Below are positions 63,217 to 64,000 of a stretch of 64,000 nucleotides of DNA, piece by piece. The translations under genes were made by a program, and so were the position numbers. The DNA is taken from contig JAPLCF010000030.1 of the NCBI GenBank assembly GCA_026392355.1, forward strand, positions 1 to 64,000, in the 5' to 3' direction. The notes under the pieces are model-generated. The model was not told the origin of the DNA. It saw only the letters and a list, made by a program, of their open reading frames with translations, and did not search any database. The stretch is from Actinomycetota bacterium. GTDB taxonomy: Bacteria; Actinomycetota; Thermoleophilia; Gaiellales; F1-60-MAGs149. Position 1 is the first letter of the stretch; every line of letters starts with the position of its first letter.

Positions 63217-63951
63217 GTGCCGACTGTCGTCCTGTTCCCGACCTGCCTCGGAGATGTCGTCGCCCGGCAGACGGTGACAGACGCCGAGCTCGTGCTCGTG
63301 CGCCTTGGCTTCGATGTGCGCCAGGCACGCGGAGCCACGTGCTGCGGTCAGCCTGCCTTCAACAGTGGACACGATGGTCCCGCACGCGCTGTCGCTCGCG
63401 CCACGCTGCGCGCGCTCGATGACGGTACCGACGACCCGATTCTGGTTCCGTCGGGATCCTGCGCGAGCATGGTGCGTCTGCACTGGCGCGAGGTGTTCCA
63501 CAAGACCGACGATGCCGATGGTGCACTGCGTATTGCCAAGCGGGTTCGTGAGCTGTCCTCATTCCTCGCCGAGCAGTCCGCCACGATTGCGTCGCTCCAG
63601 CCACAGCTGACGGCACGCGTCGGGTATCACGACAGCTGTCACATGCTGCGCGAGCTGCGGATCAAGGAGGCACCCCGCGACGTGCTCCGGGCGATCAACG
63701 GCATCGAACTGATCGAGCTTCCAAGCGCCGAGCGGTGCTGCGGCTTCGGTGGAACCTTCAGCGGCCGCTATCCCGAGGTCTCGGTGGCGATGGCGGACTC
63801 CAAGATCCAGGACATGGTCGACGCGCGCATCGACCTGCTGGTCTCTGCCGATCCCGGCTGTCTCCTGCAACTGGGGGGACGCATGTCACGCGAGGGTTCG
63901 CCCGTGCGGACGCTGCACCTTGCCTCTGTCCTTGCGGAGGCGCTGGCATGA
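63217..63951 (+). CDS. lutA: CCG-domain (Fe-S) oxidoreductase, LutA/GlcF-like
   Basis: A 244-residue protein with two cysteine-rich CCG domains: LFPTCLGD with ATCCGQPAFN, then YHDSCHM with ERCCGFGGTFS. This is the pattern of LutA, a subunit of the lactate oxidation complex LutABC, and of heterodisulfide-reductase-type electron carriers. The GTG at 63217 places the first motif at the family's usual distance; earlier in-frame GTGs (63133, 63181) would add an unconserved N-terminus. The next gene overlaps it by ATGA, as lutB does lutA. The 158 bases before it hold nothing I recognise. Confidence 0.82.
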   Translation: MPTVVLFPTCLGDVVARQTVTDAELVLVRLGFDVRQARGATCCGQPAFNSGHDGPARAVARATLRALDDGTDDPILVPSGSCASMVRLHWREVFHKTDDADGALRIAKRVRELSSFLAEQSATIASLQPQLTARVGYHDSCHMLRELRIKEAPRDVLRAINGIELIELPSAERCCGFGGTFSGRYPEVSVAMADSKIQDMVDARIDLLVSADPGCLLQLGGRMSREGSPVRTLHLASVLAEALA

Positions 63952-64000
63952 GCGTGCGTGAAGACATCGGCGGTTCGCCGCTCCCGGACGGCTGGGCTGC
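63948..64000 (+). CDS. Start of the next CDS, possibly lutB (partial)
   Basis: Only about 17 codons are inside the window, beginning with ATG in an ATGA overlap with the CCG-domain gene. By position it may encode LutB, the iron-sulfur subunit of the lactate oxidation complex, but the visible residues are too few to prove it. Confidence 0.5.
   Translation, partial: MSVREDIGGSPLPDGWA

Overview
This 64 kb window is GC-rich and tightly packed with genes. It looks like chromosome from a deep-branching actinobacterium, perhaps class Thermoleophilia; the class is inference, the phylum is better supported. The order pdxS-pdxT-yebC-ruvC-ruvA-ruvB-yajC-secDF-rel is the order known from actinobacteria, here interrupted by a nucleoside hydrolase, a cupin protein, an ion channel, queA-tgt and recJ. 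At least 19 start codons have a TANNNT hexamer at -12 to -7 (or -13 to -8) and no Shine-Dalgarno sequence, the signature of leaderless transcription common in actinobacteria. I saw no insertion sequence, phage gene or CRISPR array.

Layout. 1-570: end of an rRNA operon (23S, 5S, hairpin). 0.7-6 kb: two SDR enzymes, a histidine phosphatase, dgt-dnaG. 6-7.7 kb: tRNA-Asn, a small membrane protein, ChaA antiporter. 7.8-14.7 kb: a serine-cycle-like C1/glyoxylate cluster (malyl-CoA lyase-like, PEP carboxylase, serine-glyoxylate aminotransferase, family III CoA-transferase, divergent LysR regulator) in which the lyase gene is broken. 14.7-22.3 kb: an eight-gene operon around a coenzyme-B12 diol dehydratase with fused large and medium subunits, its reactivase, three SDR-type proteins and an epoxide-hydrolase-like enzyme. 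22.3-24.5 kb: phosphoribulokinase, a flippase-like membrane protein, tRNA-Met. 24.5-27.1 kb: two flavin amine oxidases, one of which is circularly permuted. 27.1-30.8 kb: csaA and a metY-metX-metW operon behind a SAM-I riboswitch. 30.9-47.8 kb: vitamin B6 synthesis, YebC, RuvABC, a voltage-gated cation channel, queuosine synthesis, Sec translocase, RecJ and Rel. 47.8-52.7 kb: single metabolic and repair-type genes. 52.8-61 kb: two TetR regulators and a Rieske oxygenase/acyl-CoA operon. 61-64 kb: two related secreted proteins and the start of a lactate-utilisation-type operon.

How genes work together. The 7.8-13.8 kb cluster could run carbon from PEP to oxaloacetate, malate to malyl-CoA by CoA transfer, malyl-CoA to acetyl-CoA plus glyoxylate, and glyoxylate to glycine. 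The diol operon reads as epoxide to vicinal diol to aldehyde followed by SDR redox steps. The Rieske operon looks like oxygenation of an unknown substrate, then CoA activation by two NDP-forming synthetases and desaturation.

The items most worth a second look are the circularly permuted Tat-exported amine oxidase, the diol/epoxide operon with its palindromic operator, the disrupted malyl-CoA lyase gene, the divergent overlapping leaderless promoters, the channel with a TLEGW selectivity filter, and the palindromic repeats in front of rel.
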